A stretch of 64,000 bases of DNA from Streptomyces cynarae (GTDB lineage: Bacteria; Actinomycetota; Actinomycetes; Streptomycetales; Streptomycetaceae). The notes under the pieces were generated by a model. It was not told the origin of the DNA, did no database searches, and saw nothing but the letters and a program-made list of their open reading frames with translations. Below, piece after piece: positions 17,418 to 28,672 of this stretch (positions are counted from its first letter, which is position 1; each line of letters begins with the position of its first letter). The stretch spans positions 1,240,001-1,304,000 of the forward strand of contig NZ_CP106793.1 of the NCBI RefSeq assembly GCF_025642135.1, read 5' to 3'. A program made the translations under genes and the position numbers.

Positions 17418-18506
17418 ATGCCCGATGCCCCCGCCCCGGTCACTTCTCCTGGAACGAGCCGCAGCACCTCGGCCACCATCGCGCCGAACATCCTCCGCTA
17501 CCTCACCCGGGTCGCCGGCGAGTCCGGCGTCGACCTGCAGCCGCTGCTGACCCGGGTCGGGCTGGACCCGACCGTGATGGGCTCCGCCGCCCTGCGGGTC
17601 TCCTACCGGCAGGGCAGCGACGTCATCCGCCAGGCGGTGGAGCGGACCGGGGACGAGCACCTGGGGCTGCGCGTGGGCGCGGCGCAGCACCTGACCGCGT
17701 GGGGGCTGATCGGCTTGGCCATGATGGCTGCCGACACTCTCCAGGACGCCATCGAGGCCGGCGTGCGCTATCAGAACCTTTCCGGGGCGATGACGGTGTG
17801 GTCGGCCCGCTGGGAGGACGTCGGCTACGTGTTGCGCGCCGATCTGCCGGACCCCGCACTGGATCCGACCGTCGCCGTCTTCCTGATCGAGGAGGCGTAC
17901 TCCAGCGTCGTCACCCTCACCCGCCTGAGCGTCGGCTCCGCATTCGCTCCCCAGGCGGTCGAGTTCGCCTTCCCCGCCCCGCGCGACACGCGCCCGTTCG
18001 ACGAACTGTTCCGCTGCCCGCTGCGCTTCGACGCTGCCGGCAACCGCATGGTGATCCCCACTCGGTGGGCCCGTGCGGCCATGCCGGGGCGGGACCCCAT
18101 CACCTACGATTCGGTGCTCGACGTGCTGGAGAAGGAGATGGCGTCACGGCGCGACCAGCAGGACCTGCTCGAGGTGCTGGAGATCTCCATCGCGCAGAGC
18201 CTTCCCGCCGTCCCCTCCTTCCTCGAGCAGGCCCGCCGGCACGCGTCCAGCGAACGCACTCTGCGCCGTCGCCTGGCCGAGTGCGGCACCACCTACGAGG
18301 CGATCGTCGACGGGGTACGCCGCGAGCAGGTCGAACAGCTGTTGCGACGACCGGAACTGACGCTCCGTGACATCACACGCCAGGCGGGTTTCGCCGACGT
18401 GAGTGCACTGCGGCGGGCGGTGCGCCGGTGGCACGGAGTGACCCCGCTCGAGTTGCGCACCGGACTGCTGAAGCGGGAGGCGCCCCCCGGCCGGCGAGAC
18501 ACGTGA
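17418..18506 (+). CDS. AraC-family regulator with arabinose-binding-like N-domain (OruR type)
   Basis: A 362-residue regulator. The N-terminal two thirds (NILRYLTRVAGESGVDLQPLLTRVGLDPTVM...GLRVGAAQHLTAWGLIGLAMMAADTLQDAIEAGVRYQNL) match the Arabinose_bd/OruR-type sensor domain. The C-terminal helix-turn-helix pair (SERTLRRRLAECGTTYEAIVDGVRREQVEQLLRRPELTLRDITRQAGFADVSALRRAVRRWHGVTPLELR) is intact. Start 17418 has GAGAGGG just upstream. It is divergent from the MFS gene and near the FMO-SDR-ALDH operon, which proteins of this family often activate. Confidence 0.88.
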   Translation: MPDAPAPVTSPGTSRSTSATIAPNILRYLTRVAGESGVDLQPLLTRVGLDPTVMGSAALRVSYRQGSDVIRQAVERTGDEHLGLRVGAAQHLTAWGLIGLAMMAADTLQDAIEAGVRYQNLSGAMTVWSARWEDVGYVLRADLPDPALDPTVAVFLIEEAYSSVVTLTRLSVGSAFAPQAVEFAFPAPRDTRPFDELFRCPLRFDAAGNRMVIPTRWARAAMPGRDPITYDSVLDVLEKEMASRRDQQDLLEVLEISIAQSLPAVPSFLEQARRHASSERTLRRRLAECGTTYEAIVDGVRREQVEQLLRRPELTLRDITRQAGFADVSALRRAVRRWHGVTPLELRTGLLKREAPPGRRDT

Positions 18507-18625
18507 CGCTGTCGTCGAACGCCGTGCCGGCAGCGGAGACCTGCCCTGAGGCCGTAGCTGTCTTCTTGCAGGTCGCCGCCGCGTACGCCAGAGCCGTGGA
18601 GCCGTACGTCGTCAAGCCCCCGGAC

Positions 18626-20098
<1,473 letters not shown>

Positions 20099-20240
20099 GG
20101 CGGTGCGGGCCTTCTCTCGGAGCAGGTTCAGGCGTGGGGTACTTGGAGTGCGGCAAGGAGCGAGGCGGTGAGGAACCGCGGGGACTTCCCACGACCGCTT
20201 CCCGGAAAGTCCCCGCAGTGTCACCGCCGTCGGCGTCGGC

Positions 20241-21524
20241 TCAGAGCAGCTTGTCCTTCGCCTTGTAGTACGCGCCGCCGAACGGCAGGAACCAGGGAGT
20301 GCCGTTGTAGAAGGGGACGGGCACCTTCGGGAAGCCGAAGCCGCGCATCGGGTTGGCCTCGGGCTTGCCGTCCATCATCTCGGCGACCGCGCGGCCCATG
20401 TACGTGGCCATCTGCACGCCGTGACCGCAGTAACCCATGGAGTAGTACAGGCCGTTGACGTCACCCGCGTGCGGGATGCGGTCCCAGGAGAAGCCGACCA
20501 TGCCGCCCCAGACGTAGTCGATCCGCACCCCCGCCAGCTGCGGGAAGATCTCCGTCATCTCCCGCTTGAGGATGTCGCCGCTCTTGACGTCGGACGCCGG
20601 ATTGGAAGGGGCGAATCGGGCCCGGCCGCCGAAGGCGAGGCGGTTGTCCGGCGTGAGACGGATGTAGTTGCCGACATTCTTGTGGGCGACCAGCAGGCGG
20701 CCGTTGGGGATGAGCTCCTTGGCGCGCGCCTCCCCCAGCGGCTCGGTCACGATGATGAAGCTGCCGACGTTGATCAGCCGCTTGCGGAACCACGGCATCG
20801 AATTGTCGGTGTAGGCATCCGTCGCCGCCATGACCTGCTTGGCACGGATGGTGCCGCGCATGGTCTCCACCACGAAGCCGCCGCCAGGGAGGCGGGTGAG
20901 GCCGGTGGCGGCGTTGCGCTCGTGGATCTCGGCACCGGCACGCTCGGCGGCGTCTGCCAGGCCGACGACGAACTTGCCCACGTGCAGGGCCGCGCCGAGC
21001 GGGTCGAGCAGGGCGCCGTGGTAGTGGTCCGAGCCCAGCTCGGCGCGCAGCTCGCTCTTGCTCAGGACGACCGTCTCGTGACCGAAGTTCTCCGCCAGGT
21101 CGCGCTGCTTGGCGTGCATGCCCTCGAGGTGCTTGGGCTTGCAGACCAAGCCGAGGCGCCCGGCACGGTGGAAGTCGCAGTCGATCTTCTCCCTGACCGC
21201 AATCTCCTCGACGAGGTCCACTGCGACGCGGAACGCGTCGTAGAGCTCGCGAGCACGTTCCTGCCCGTAGCGCTGGCGGGCCTGGGCCGGGCTGATGGTG
21301 ATGCCGGGGTTGCAGTGGCTGCCGTTGCGCCCGGAGGCGCCCGAACCGACCTGGTCCTTCTCGACCAGGACGACCCGGGCACCCTTACGGGCGGCGTGGT
21401 AAGCGGTGGACAGGCCGGTGAGGCCGCCGCCGATCACCACCACATCCGCCTCGTCGGGCAGGTCCTTCCCGGAACGGTCGGGCAGGGCGGGGGCTGTGTC
21501 CATCCAGTAGGGGATCTGCTTCAT
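20241..21524 (-). CDS. FAD-dependent amine oxidase, gamma-glutamylputrescine-oxidase-like (DAO family)
   Basis: A 427-residue DAO-family flavoenzyme. The FAD dinucleotide site is [28 protein letters not shown], followed by [15 protein letters not shown], the segment typical of PuuB-type oxidases, and the late [36 protein letters not shown] contacts the flavin. Such enzymes oxidise a primary or secondary amine to an imine/aldehyde with O2 release of peroxide. The aldehyde dehydrogenase four genes upstream would take the product. It lies 49 bases after the HAD gene and 142 before aspA. Confidence 0.85.
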   Translation of the reverse strand: MKQIPYWMDTAPALPDRSGKDLPDEADVVVIGGGLTGLSTAYHAARKGARVVLVEKDQVGSGASGRNGSHCNPGITISPAQARQRYGQERARELYDAFRVAVDLVEEIAVREKIDCDFHRAGRLGLVCKPKHLEGMHAKQRDLAENFGHETVVLSKSELRAELGSDHYHGALLDPLGAALHVGKFVVGLADAAERAGAEIHERNAATGLTRLPGGGFVVETMRGTIRAKQVMAATDAYTDNSMPWFRKRLINVGSFIIVTEPLGEARAKELIPNGRLLVAHKNVGNYIRLTPDNRLAFGGRARFAPSNPASDVKSGDILKREMTEIFPQLAGVRIDYVWGGMVGFSWDRIPHAGDVNGLYYSMGYCGHGVQMATYMGRAVAEMMDGKPEANPMRGFGFPKVPVPFYNGTPWFLPFGGAYYKAKDKLL

Positions 21525-21573
21525 GGCGTGCGTCCTCTGTGTTCTCGGTCTGTTTCGCCGGTTGCGCCGTTGG

Positions 21574-22239
21574 TCAGCAGCCGAGCAGCTTCGGCAGGCC
21601 CGACAGGTCGGGCAGCTCGTCGTACGGCTGGTAGTCGGCGCTGCCCTTGCGGCCGTAGCGGTTGATCCACACCCGGCGCTTCAGGCCCAGGTCGCGGGTC
21701 GGGATGTGGTCGTACTCCCAGCCCTGCGCGACGTGGATGACCTGCGACGACTCGACACCCATGGTCCGGAAGGCGTGCTTGAAGGTCTGGCGGTCCGGCT
21801 TGTAGGCACCGGCCTGCTGGGCGGTGATGACGTAGTCGAACTCGACGCCGATGTTCTCGACGTTCCGCGCGATCAGGTTGTCGTCGGAGTTGGAGATGAT
21901 GGCGATCTCGTACTTGGTCTTCAGCTTCCGCAGGGCCTCCGGGACCTCCGGCCAGGGGCCGAAGGTGGGGACGGCGTCCACGAGGGCCTCGCCGTCGGTC
22001 TCGCGGTACTCCAGGCCGTGCAGGCGCATGGCGTTGCGCAGGCTGGAGTGCAGGACCTCGTGGTAGGGGCGGTAGGCCTCCAGGACGGCCTGGAAGCGCA
22101 TGACGCGGAAGTCGTCGAGGAACTCGTCGACATCCAGGTTGTCCAGGTCGAGCCGGTCCTCGAGGACCCTCAGGGTCGTGGGGCCGAGCTCGAAGTTGAT
22201 CAGGGTTGCATAGGCGTCGAAGGTGACGATCTCTCGCAT
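21574..22239 (-). CDS. HAD-superfamily hydrolase, haloacid-dehalogenase type II-like
   Basis: A 221-residue protein with HAD motif I VTFDAYATL (nucleophile Asp8), motif II in AIISNSDD, and the motif III Lys in GAYKPDRQTF. The DAY form, which lacks the phosphatase general-acid Asp two residues on, is that of L-2-haloacid dehalogenases. However, the region where those enzymes have SxNxWD reads HVAQGWEYDHIPTRDLG, so dehalogenase activity is doubtful. In this amine-catabolic operon a hydrolase for another small substrate is more likely. GTG/ATG choice: ATG 22239 with the beta strand directly following. Confidence 0.75.
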   Translation of the reverse strand: MREIVTFDAYATLINFELGPTTLRVLEDRLDLDNLDVDEFLDDFRVMRFQAVLEAYRPYHEVLHSSLRNAMRLHGLEYRETDGEALVDAVPTFGPWPEVPEALRKLKTKYEIAIISNSDDNLIARNVENIGVEFDYVITAQQAGAYKPDRQTFKHAFRTMGVESSQVIHVAQGWEYDHIPTRDLGLKRRVWINRYGRKGSADYQPYDELPDLSGLPKLLGC

Positions 22240-22285
22240 GGTGTTCAGCCTCTGTCTCGCGGGTTTTCAGAGTGAGTGGGGGGCT

Positions 22286-23225
22286 TCAGACGACGCGTTC
22301 GCCGGGGGCAACGATCGCGTCCAGTGCGGCCAGGTCGGCCGCGTCGGGGATCCAGTCGGCCGCCGCCGCGTTGGCGGTGACCTGTTCGGGTGTCATGGCG
22401 CCGCAGATGACGGAGCCGACGGCGGGCAGGGCGGCCAGTCCGCCCACCGCGACCTGGAGGAGGGCCAGGCCGCGTTCGGTGCCGTACGCGGTGAGGGCCT
22501 CGACCTTCTCCAGGGCCTCGTCGGTGAGCCAGCCCTGCCGCCAGGACAGGCGGCTGCCGGGCGGGGGTGCCTCGCCGCGGCGGTACTTGCCGCTGAGCAG
22601 GCCGTTGGCCAGCGGGTAGTACGGGAGGAGACCGACGCCGTGGCGCAGGCAGGCGGGGATCAGGTCGTACTCCACGCTGCGGTCGAGCAGGTGGTAGCGG
22701 GCCTGGGCGGACACGAAGGCGTCGGTGAGGTGCTCGGCCGGGAGGTTGGAGCAGCCGATGTACCTGATCTTGCCCTCGTCGACCAGCTCCAGCAGTGCGG
22801 CGACCGTCTCGTCGAGCGGGGTGACGCCGTCCGGCTCGTGGTACTGGTACAGGTCGATCCGGTCGGTGCCGAGCCGGCGCAGCGACGCCTCGACCGCGTA
22901 CCGGATGTAGGGGCGGGCGCCCCGCCGGCCGTACAGGTCGGCCTCGCGCCCCATCTCCATACCGAACTTGGTGGCCAGGACGACATCGTCCCGGCGCCCC
23001 TTCAAGGCCGCACCCAGGAGCCGTTCGCCGTCGCCGCGCGAGCCCCCCCCGTTCGCCGGACCCGCCGTACATGTCGGCGGTGTCGAACAGGGTGATCCCG
23101 GCGTCGAGGGCCGCGTGGACGACCGCCTTCGTGCCCTCCTCGTCGAGGCGGGAGCCGAAGTTGTTGCCTCCGACACCGACGACGGAGACGGTCGGTCCGC
23201 ATTGGCCCAGGGTGCGGTACCTCAT
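22286..23225 (-). pseudogene. Aldo/keto reductase, frameshifted at a G8 run
   Basis: An AKR of about 312 residues if repaired. The first part MRYRTLGQCGPTVSVVGVGGNNFGSRLDEE...GITLFDTADMYGGSGERGG (catalytic Asp and Tyr present) is in one frame. The rest, from GSRGDGERLLGAALKGRRDDVVLATKFG (catalytic Lys) through RIDLYQYHEPD to the C-terminus, is in the next frame. The shift falls on eight consecutive C on the plus strand (23043-23050, G8 in the mRNA); seven would restore one frame. It may be a sequencing error, a real mutation or phase variation. ATG 23225 overlaps the aldehyde dehydrogenase stop (ATGA). Confidence 0.8.
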
Positions 23226-24682
23226 GACCGGCTCCCGAACCCGATGCAGACGTTCTTGGTCTGTGTGTAGCTCGCCAGGGCCTCCAAGCCCTTCTCCCGG
23301 CCCCAGCCGCTGTGCTTGTAGCCGCCGAAGGGCAGCTCGACCCCGGTGCCGACGCCGGTGGCGTTGACGGAGACCTGGCCTGCCCGGATGCCCTCGGCCA
23401 GGCGCATCGCCTTGTCGATGTCACGGGTCCAGACGTAGGAGGACAGGCCGTAGGGGCTGTCGTTGGCGATCTGGAGGGCCTCTTCGGCATCGGCGAACTC
23501 GATGACCGTGACGACGGGGCCGAAGATCTCCTCCCGGGCGCAACGGGCCTGGTTGGTGAGGCCGGTGAGGACCGTCGGCTCGACGAAGTAGCCGTCGGCC
23601 AGCTCGGGGTCGGACGGGGCGCCCCCGCCGACGCGGACCGTCGCACCCTCCTGCCGTGCCAGGTCCACGTAGCCGAGCACCCGGTCGCGCTGCCGGGCGG
23701 CGACGAGCGGACCGATGTCCGGGTCGGTGAGGCCGGGGCCGACGCGCAGGGCGGCGACCTTCTCGACGAGCCGGTCCAGGAACTCCTCGGCGCCGCGCTG
23801 CAGGAGCAGCCGGGTACCGGCCGAGCACATCTGTCCGGCGTTGCTGAACGAAGCGCCCATGATCGCCGTCAGTGCCAGGTCGAAGTCGGCGTCGGCGAAG
23901 ACGATGAACGGCGACTTGCCGCCCAGCTCGGTGACGGACGGAACCACGTTGGCGGCGGCCGCCTGGGCGACCTTGATGCCGGTGGGCACCGAGCCGGTGA
24001 AGGTGACCTGGTCGATGTCCGGGTGGCCGGCGAGGGCCGCGCCGGTCTCGCCGTCGCCGGGGACGACGTTCAGCACGCCCGGCGGGAGACCGCACTCCAG
24101 GGCGATCCTGCCGATCTCCAGCGGCGTGAGCGGCGCCTCGGGCGACGGCTTGAGCACCACCGTGCAGCCCGCCGCCAGTGCCGGAGCGGAGCCCCGTGCG
24201 GTGTTCTGGAGCGGGTAGTTGAAGGGGATGATCTGGCCGGAGACGCCGATCGGCTCGCGGACGGTGTAGTCGATCAGGCCGGGGCCGAGTGGGATCGTCG
24301 TGCCGCCGAGCTTGTCCGCGACGCCCGCGTAGAACTCGAAGTAGCGGGCGGCGGCCTCGACATCGGCCTTCGCCTGGCCGAGCGGCTTGCCGACGTCCTG
24401 GCTCTCCAGGCGGGCCAGCCGTTCGCCCTGGTAGCGGATGGCCTCGGCGATCCGGTACAGGATCCGGCCCCGGTCGGCGGCGCGCATCCGGGCCCACTCA
24501 GGTGCCGTGAACGCCGCGCGGGCGGCGGCCACCGCCCGGTCCACGTCGGCCGGACCGGCCAGCGCCACCTGGGCGATGGCCGTCCCGTCGGACGGGTCGA
24601 GGACGGTGAAGGAGCGGTCGTCGGCGGCGGGGACCTGCTTGCCGTCGATGAGCAGTTCGGTCAGCTGCAGTTCGCCGCTCAT
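23222..24682 (-). CDS. Aldehyde dehydrogenase (amine-catabolic operon)
   Basis: A 486-residue NAD(P)+ aldehyde dehydrogenase of the betaine/aminobutyraldehyde-like group. Key residues: Asn in IPFNYPLQN (152-160), E252 in TELGGKSP, C286 in GQMCSAG, and the end motif PFGGYKHSGWGREKG. ATG 24682 overlaps the stop of the deacylase upstream and its own stop overlaps the aldo/keto reductase start (both ATGA), so the three are translationally coupled. It probably oxidises the amino-aldehyde released by a flavin amine oxidase of the same run. Confidence 0.9.
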   Translation of the reverse strand: MSGELQLTELLIDGKQVPAADDRSFTVLDPSDGTAIAQVALAGPADVDRAVAAARAAFTAPEWARMRAADRGRILYRIAEAIRYQGERLARLESQDVGKPLGQAKADVEAAARYFEFYAGVADKLGGTTIPLGPGLIDYTVREPIGVSGQIIPFNYPLQNTARGSAPALAAGCTVVLKPSPEAPLTPLEIGRIALECGLPPGVLNVVPGDGETGAALAGHPDIDQVTFTGSVPTGIKVAQAAAANVVPSVTELGGKSPFIVFADADFDLALTAIMGASFSNAGQMCSAGTRLLLQRGAEEFLDRLVEKVAALRVGPGLTDPDIGPLVAARQRDRVLGYVDLARQEGATVRVGGGAPSDPELADGYFVEPTVLTGLTNQARCAREEIFGPVVTVIEFADAEEALQIANDSPYGLSSYVWTRDIDKAMRLAEGIRAGQVSVNATGVGTGVELPFGGYKHSGWGREKGLEALASYTQTKNVCIGFGSRS

Positions 24683-25632
24683 GGCCGGATCTCCCCCAGC
24701 ACCTCGCCGAAGATGACGACCTCGTCGCCGGGGCGGACCGTGCGGATCCGGCGCACCCAGAGCACGATGCCGTCCTGCGGGGCGCTGACCTCTTCCAGCG
24801 TGTTGCCGTAGTGGTCGGTGATGGTCGCGATCAGATCGCCTTCCTTGCAGGTCTCCCCCGGCTCGGCGCGGGCGACGAAGAAGCCGCCGGCGGCGGAGCG
24901 GGCGAAGGTGCCGGAGACGGTCGTGTAGGTGTCCCGCAGCTCGGCCTCGCCGTCGATCATGCCGAGGCTGCGCAGGATGTTGCGGATCGAGTTCATGTGG
25001 TGCTCGACGTTGGTCTCGCGGTACGTGGCGCCACCGCACTCGATGGTGATGGCGGGCTTGCCGGCCGCGAGAACGGGGTGGCGGACCGTGCCGCCCCACT
25101 TGCCGCCCTTCCAGACCAACTCGTGCCCGGCGGCCAGGGCCAGGTCCGTCGCCAGGTCCTCGTAGCCACCCTGGAGGATGACCAGCGGGGCGATCTCGCC
25201 GTAGGCGCCGCCGGTGTGCAGGTCGACCACTGCGTCGACGGCGGGGACCACCTGCTCGACGAAGGTGGCGGCCAGACGCTGCGAGTACGACCCCTCCGAG
25301 TCGCCCGGGAAGATGCGGTTGAGGTTCAGGTGGTCGATGCCGCTCGCGCGGGCGGCCACCTCGAACGCCGGGGTGTTCAGGCAGGGGATGCCGACGACGG
25401 TGCCCCGCAGGGTGTCCGGGTCGATCTCGGCGAGGACGCGCCGGATGGCCTCCTGGCCGTCGTACTCGTCGCCGTGCACGCCCGCGTCCACGCACAGGAC
25501 CGGGCCGTCCTGGGCGCCGTTGACGACGATCAGCGGAATGCCGAGGTCCACGCCGTAGCTGCTGGTGCCGACCGGGATCAGGCCCTGGGCTCGCTCGCCC
25601 GGGGCGACGGTCAGCGGACCGATGGAGTACAT
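24679..25632 (-). CDS. Succinylglutamate desuccinylase/aspartoacylase-family deacylase (copy 1)
   Basis: A 317-residue zinc amidohydrolase of the AstE/AspA (M14-like) family, which releases an acyl group from an N-acyl amino acid. Zinc ligands are in GVHGDEYD (H..E) and DLHTGG (H); a C-terminal beta-rich domain (TCKEGDLIATITDHYGNTLEEVSAPQDGIV) is complete. The family includes the N-acetyl-diaminobutyrate deacetylase of ectoine catabolism, a possible but unproven parallel. ATG 25632 has GGGAAGGA upstream. Weak similarity to the second copy at 28673-29644 shows an old duplication. Confidence 0.85.
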   Translation of the reverse strand: MYSIGPLTVAPGERAQGLIPVGTSSYGVDLGIPLIVVNGAQDGPVLCVDAGVHGDEYDGQEAIRRVLAEIDPDTLRGTVVGIPCLNTPAFEVAARASGIDHLNLNRIFPGDSEGSYSQRLAATFVEQVVPAVDAVVDLHTGGAYGEIAPLVILQGGYEDLATDLALAAGHELVWKGGKWGGTVRHPVLAAGKPAITIECGGATYRETNVEHHMNSIRNILRSLGMIDGEAELRDTYTTVSGTFARSAAGGFFVARAEPGETCKEGDLIATITDHYGNTLEEVSAPQDGIVLWVRRIRTVRPGDEVVIFGEVLGEIRP

Positions 25633-25888
25633 GTCGTTCCTTCCCAAAATGTGGATCAGATGCGGGCCGATGCCTCGGCGAGGATGCCCGCTGTCGAGGA
25701 CGGCGCGGTCGCTGATCAGCGGGGGCGCGATCTGGACCAGCAGCGAGGTCACGAGCTTGACCAGCGTCTTGTTCTCGCCGATCCACTCGGTTCGAGGCTG
25801 CCCAGTCGCTGCGAGGTGAGCTTGGAGTTCTACAGCCAGTCGGCCAGTTCGGGTTGTCGGCAGCGATTACCGCGTGTCCGTGCCGCTG
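25633..25888. other. Intergenic gap inside the long operon
   Basis: 256 bases between the ABC ATPase stop and the deacylase start. A minus-strand open frame (about 25806-25640, containing EWIGENKTLVKLVTSLLVQIAPPLISDRA) looks protein-like but has no start signal and I do not recognise it. It may be the tail of a lost gene. An internal promoter could also lie here. Confidence 0.35.
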
Positions 25889-26656
25889 CTACAGCACCCT
25901 TTCGAGGAACGCCTGGGTTCGCTTCTCACGTGGATTGCCCAGCACCTCACGCGCGTCGCCGCGTTCCACGGCGATGCCGCCGTCCATGAACAGGACTTCG
26001 TCGGCGACCTCGCGGGCGAAACCCATCTCGTGGGTGACGACGAGCATGGTCATGCCGTTGCCGGCGAGGTCGCGCATGACGGCGAGTACTTCGCCCACGC
26101 GTTCGGGGTCCAGTGCGCTGGTGGGTTCGTCGAACAGCATGATGGTGGGTTCCATGGCGAGTGCGCGGGCGATGGCCACGCGTTGCTGCTGGCCGCCGGA
26201 GAGCTGAGCGGGGTACTTGTGGCCGCAGCCCTCAAGGCCCACCCTGGCCAGCAGTTCTCGTGCCTGCTCCCGGCTGGCCGCGCGGTTCTTCTTCTTCACC
26301 AGTACCGGTCCGGACATGACGTTGCTTTCGGCGGTCATGTTGGGGAACAGGTTGAACTGCTGGAACACCATGCCGATGCGGGTGCGCTGCTCGGCCAGCC
26401 GCTTGGGGCGCACGGCGTGGTAGGCGTGGTCCTTCTCGACGTAGCCGAAGTCCTCACCGTTGACCTTCAGCACCCCGCGGTCGACGGTCTCCAGCCCGTT
26501 GATACACCGCAGCAGGGTCGATTTGCCGGATCCGCTGGGCCCGATGATGCAGGAGATCTCCCCGGCCTTGACGGTCAGGTCGATGTCGTGCAGGACCTGG
26601 TGACGGCCGTAGCTCTTGCACAGCTTGCGTGCGACGATCGTTCCGTCCGGGTTCAC
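25889..26656 (-). CDS. Polar amino-acid ABC transporter ATPase (GlnQ/HisP-like)
   Basis: A 255-residue ABC ATPase: Walker [10 protein letters not shown], signature [16 protein letters not shown], Walker [14 protein letters not shown], and the H-loop VVTHEMGFA. The sequence LRCINGLE and the EVLFMDGG region are those of polar amino-acid importers. It powers the permease encoded immediately upstream, whose stop overlaps this start (ATGA at 26653-26656). The start [17 protein letters not shown] is well placed. Confidence 0.93.
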   Translation of the reverse strand: MNPDGTIVARKLCKSYGRHQVLHDIDLTVKAGEISCIIGPSGSGKSTLLRCINGLETVDRGVLKVNGEDFGYVEKDHAYHAVRPKRLAEQRTRIGMVFQQFNLFPNMTAESNVMSGPVLVKKKNRAASREQARELLARVGLEGCGHKYPAQLSGGQQQRVAIARALAMEPTIMLFDEPTSALDPERVGEVLAVMRDLAGNGMTMLVVTHEMGFAREVADEVLFMDGGIAVERGDAREVLGNPREKRTQAFLERVL

Positions 26657-27612
26657 AGCAGGGACTCCCTCATGGTGGGAACGGGCTGGCCCGCCCCCGG
26701 CTCGGCCGAGGTGGCCGCCGGGGTCAGCCGCATCCTGGTCGAGCGGGAGAAACGACGCTCGATCATGGACTGCGGCACGCTCAGCACCAGCGTCATGATC
26801 AGATACCAGAGGCTGGCCACGATCAGCAGCGGGATCGTCTGGTAGGTGCGGGCGTAGATCGCCTGTGCGCTCTGCAGCAGGTCGGCGACGCCGAGCACGC
26901 TCACCAGCGACGTCTCCTTCAGCATCCCGATCACCTGGTTGCCGGTGGCCGGAACGATCGTCGGCATCGTCTGCGGGATGATCACACGGCGGAGCTTCGT
27001 GAACCCCCGCATACCCAGGGACTCCGCGGCCTCGTGCTGTCCGCGAGGAACCGCTGCGAACCCGCCGCGGATGATCTCGGACATGTACGCGGCCTGGTTC
27101 AGCGTCAGCCCCACGACGGCCGCGGTCATCGGCGTCATGATCGCGTTCACGTTCACCGGCGCAGAGATATGGGTGAAGGGGATGCCGATCGACAGGTGCG
27201 GGTACAACGCCGCTATGTTGAACCAGAAGATCAACTGCACAAGCACCGGGGTACCGCGGAAGAACGTGATGTAGAGCTGGGCCAGCCCGGAGATGGGCCG
27301 CTGGTGCGACATGCGCATCACGGCCAGCACCAGCCCGAGCACTGTGGACAGCGCCATGCTGACCACGGTGAGAACGAGGGTGATCAACAGGCCGTTGAGG
27401 ATCGTTTGGGTGGTGAAGTAGCTGAACACCACCGGCCAGCGGTAGTTCTCGTTCGTCACCGCGGTCCAGACCAGACCGGCGACGATCGCGATCGCGACCA
27501 CCCAGGCGACGTAGTCACGCGGACGTTTCGGCGTGATCCGCTTCTTTTCTTCGGCCAGTAGTTGTGACACCGGTCGGCTCCTGATCGTCGTCTCGATCAC
27601 ATCCGTCTTCAT
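26653..27612 (-). CDS. Polar amino-acid ABC transporter permease
   Basis: A 319-residue membrane protein of the HisM/GlnP type. After a cytoplasmic N-terminal region come a first helix ([18 protein letters not shown]) and the standard core ([33 protein letters not shown]). The EAA loop is [23 protein letters not shown]. It is the only permease gene here, so it may form a homodimer. It starts 1 base after the binding-protein stop and overlaps the ATPase start, giving a compact transporter cassette. Confidence 0.92.
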   Translation of the reverse strand: MKTDVIETTIRSRPVSQLLAEEKKRITPKRPRDYVAWVVAIAIVAGLVWTAVTNENYRWPVVFSYFTTQTILNGLLITLVLTVVSMALSTVLGLVLAVMRMSHQRPISGLAQLYITFFRGTPVLVQLIFWFNIAALYPHLSIGIPFTHISAPVNVNAIMTPMTAAVVGLTLNQAAYMSEIIRGGFAAVPRGQHEAAESLGMRGFTKLRRVIIPQTMPTIVPATGNQVIGMLKETSLVSVLGVADLLQSAQAIYARTYQTIPLLIVASLWYLIMTLVLSVPQSMIERRFSRSTRMRLTPAATSAEPGAGQPVPTMRESLL

Positions 27613-27613
27613 G

Positions 27614-28570
27614 TCAGTCCTGCGGGACGGCCATGGCCGCGGTCTTGATCCCCAGGGTGTTGAAACCCCAGCGGCCCAGCGCCTCGGCGTACTTGGGACT
27701 GTCGATGATCGACTGGATGGCGGCCTGCACCGCGGGGGTCAGCGGCGAGTTCTTCTTCAGCGCGACGGTCACGGTCTTGGTGGCCACCAGGGGCTGCAGG
27801 ACGTCGAACGTCTTGGGCTGCTGCGTGGCCGCCCACTGAAGCCCGGTGAAGTCGTGCATCACCGCGTCGATCCGCTTGGAGACCAGCTGGGTGAGAGCGT
27901 CGTTCAGGCTGGGCAGGGTCACCGCCTGGATGGCCAGCTTGCCCTTGCTCGTACAGTCCTGCTTGGACAGCTGGGGCAGCCACTGCAGCTCCGCGGTGCT
28001 GCCGGACTGGACACCGACGCGGTGCCCGCACAGCGTGTGGGTGCCCAGCTTCTGCGGATTCCCGTAGGGGACGGACACTCCGGTCCCGGCCTTGAAGTAG
28101 TCGACCATGTCGAGCACCTTCAGCCGGTCCTTGGTTGCACCCATGGTGGACGCCGTGAAGTCGTACCGGTCGGCCTGCAGTCCGGTGATGATGGTGTCGA
28201 ACTTGACGTTGTTGATCTGCAGCTTCAGGCCGAGCTTGGCGGCGATCAGCCGGGCCATGTCCGGGTTGAAACCGATCGGGGTCTTGTTGTCCGACGCCAT
28301 AAATGTGGTGGGCGGACTGGTCAGGTCCATGGGCACCGAGAGCGTGCCCCTGGCCTTCACCGCCGCGGGCAGCAGCTTCACCGCCTTCGCATCCGGCTTC
28401 ACACCCACCGAGATGTCATCGGTGTGCTCGGCCGACGAACCAGAACCCCCGCCCTGCGCCGTGCTCTTCGACCCCACGTTCTGCGCGGTGCCGCTCGCCC
28501 CGCACGCGGCGAGCGCGAGGGCCAGGGCCGTCGTGACGATCGTGACGCTCAAGTTTCTGCTGACTCGCAT
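27614..28570 (-). CDS. Extracellular solute-binding lipoprotein (amino-acid ABC importer)
   Basis: A 318-residue family 3 solute-binding protein. From ATG 28570 (AAGGAGC upstream) the signal peptide MRVSRNLSVTIVTTALALAL is followed by the lipobox LAAC with lipidated C23. After a Gly/Ser linker the binding domain shows KARGTLSVPMDLTSPPTTFMASDNKTPIGFNPDMARLIAAKLG and DRYDFTASTMGATKDR, typical for polar or basic amino-acid and opine-like ligands. First gene of the importer cassette, it reports the locus substrate: an amino-acid-like molecule. Confidence 0.92.
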   Translation of the reverse strand: MRVSRNLSVTIVTTALALALAACGASGTAQNVGSKSTAQGGGSGSSAEHTDDISVGVKPDAKAVKLLPAAVKARGTLSVPMDLTSPPTTFMASDNKTPIGFNPDMARLIAAKLGLKLQINNVKFDTIITGLQADRYDFTASTMGATKDRLKVLDMVDYFKAGTGVSVPYGNPQKLGTHTLCGHRVGVQSGSTAELQWLPQLSKQDCTSKGKLAIQAVTLPSLNDALTQLVSKRIDAVMHDFTGLQWAATQQPKTFDVLQPLVATKTVTVALKKNSPLTPAVQAAIQSIIDSPKYAEALGRWGFNTLGIKTAAMAVPQD

Positions 28571-28672
28571 GGGTTGCTCCTTACTCAAGGGGGAAAGCGC
28601 GCTGGAAGCCGCTCGGATCGGGGACCAGCTCAGTGGTATGGGGGGCGGTTCAGTGGGCGGGCCTGAGGCCCG

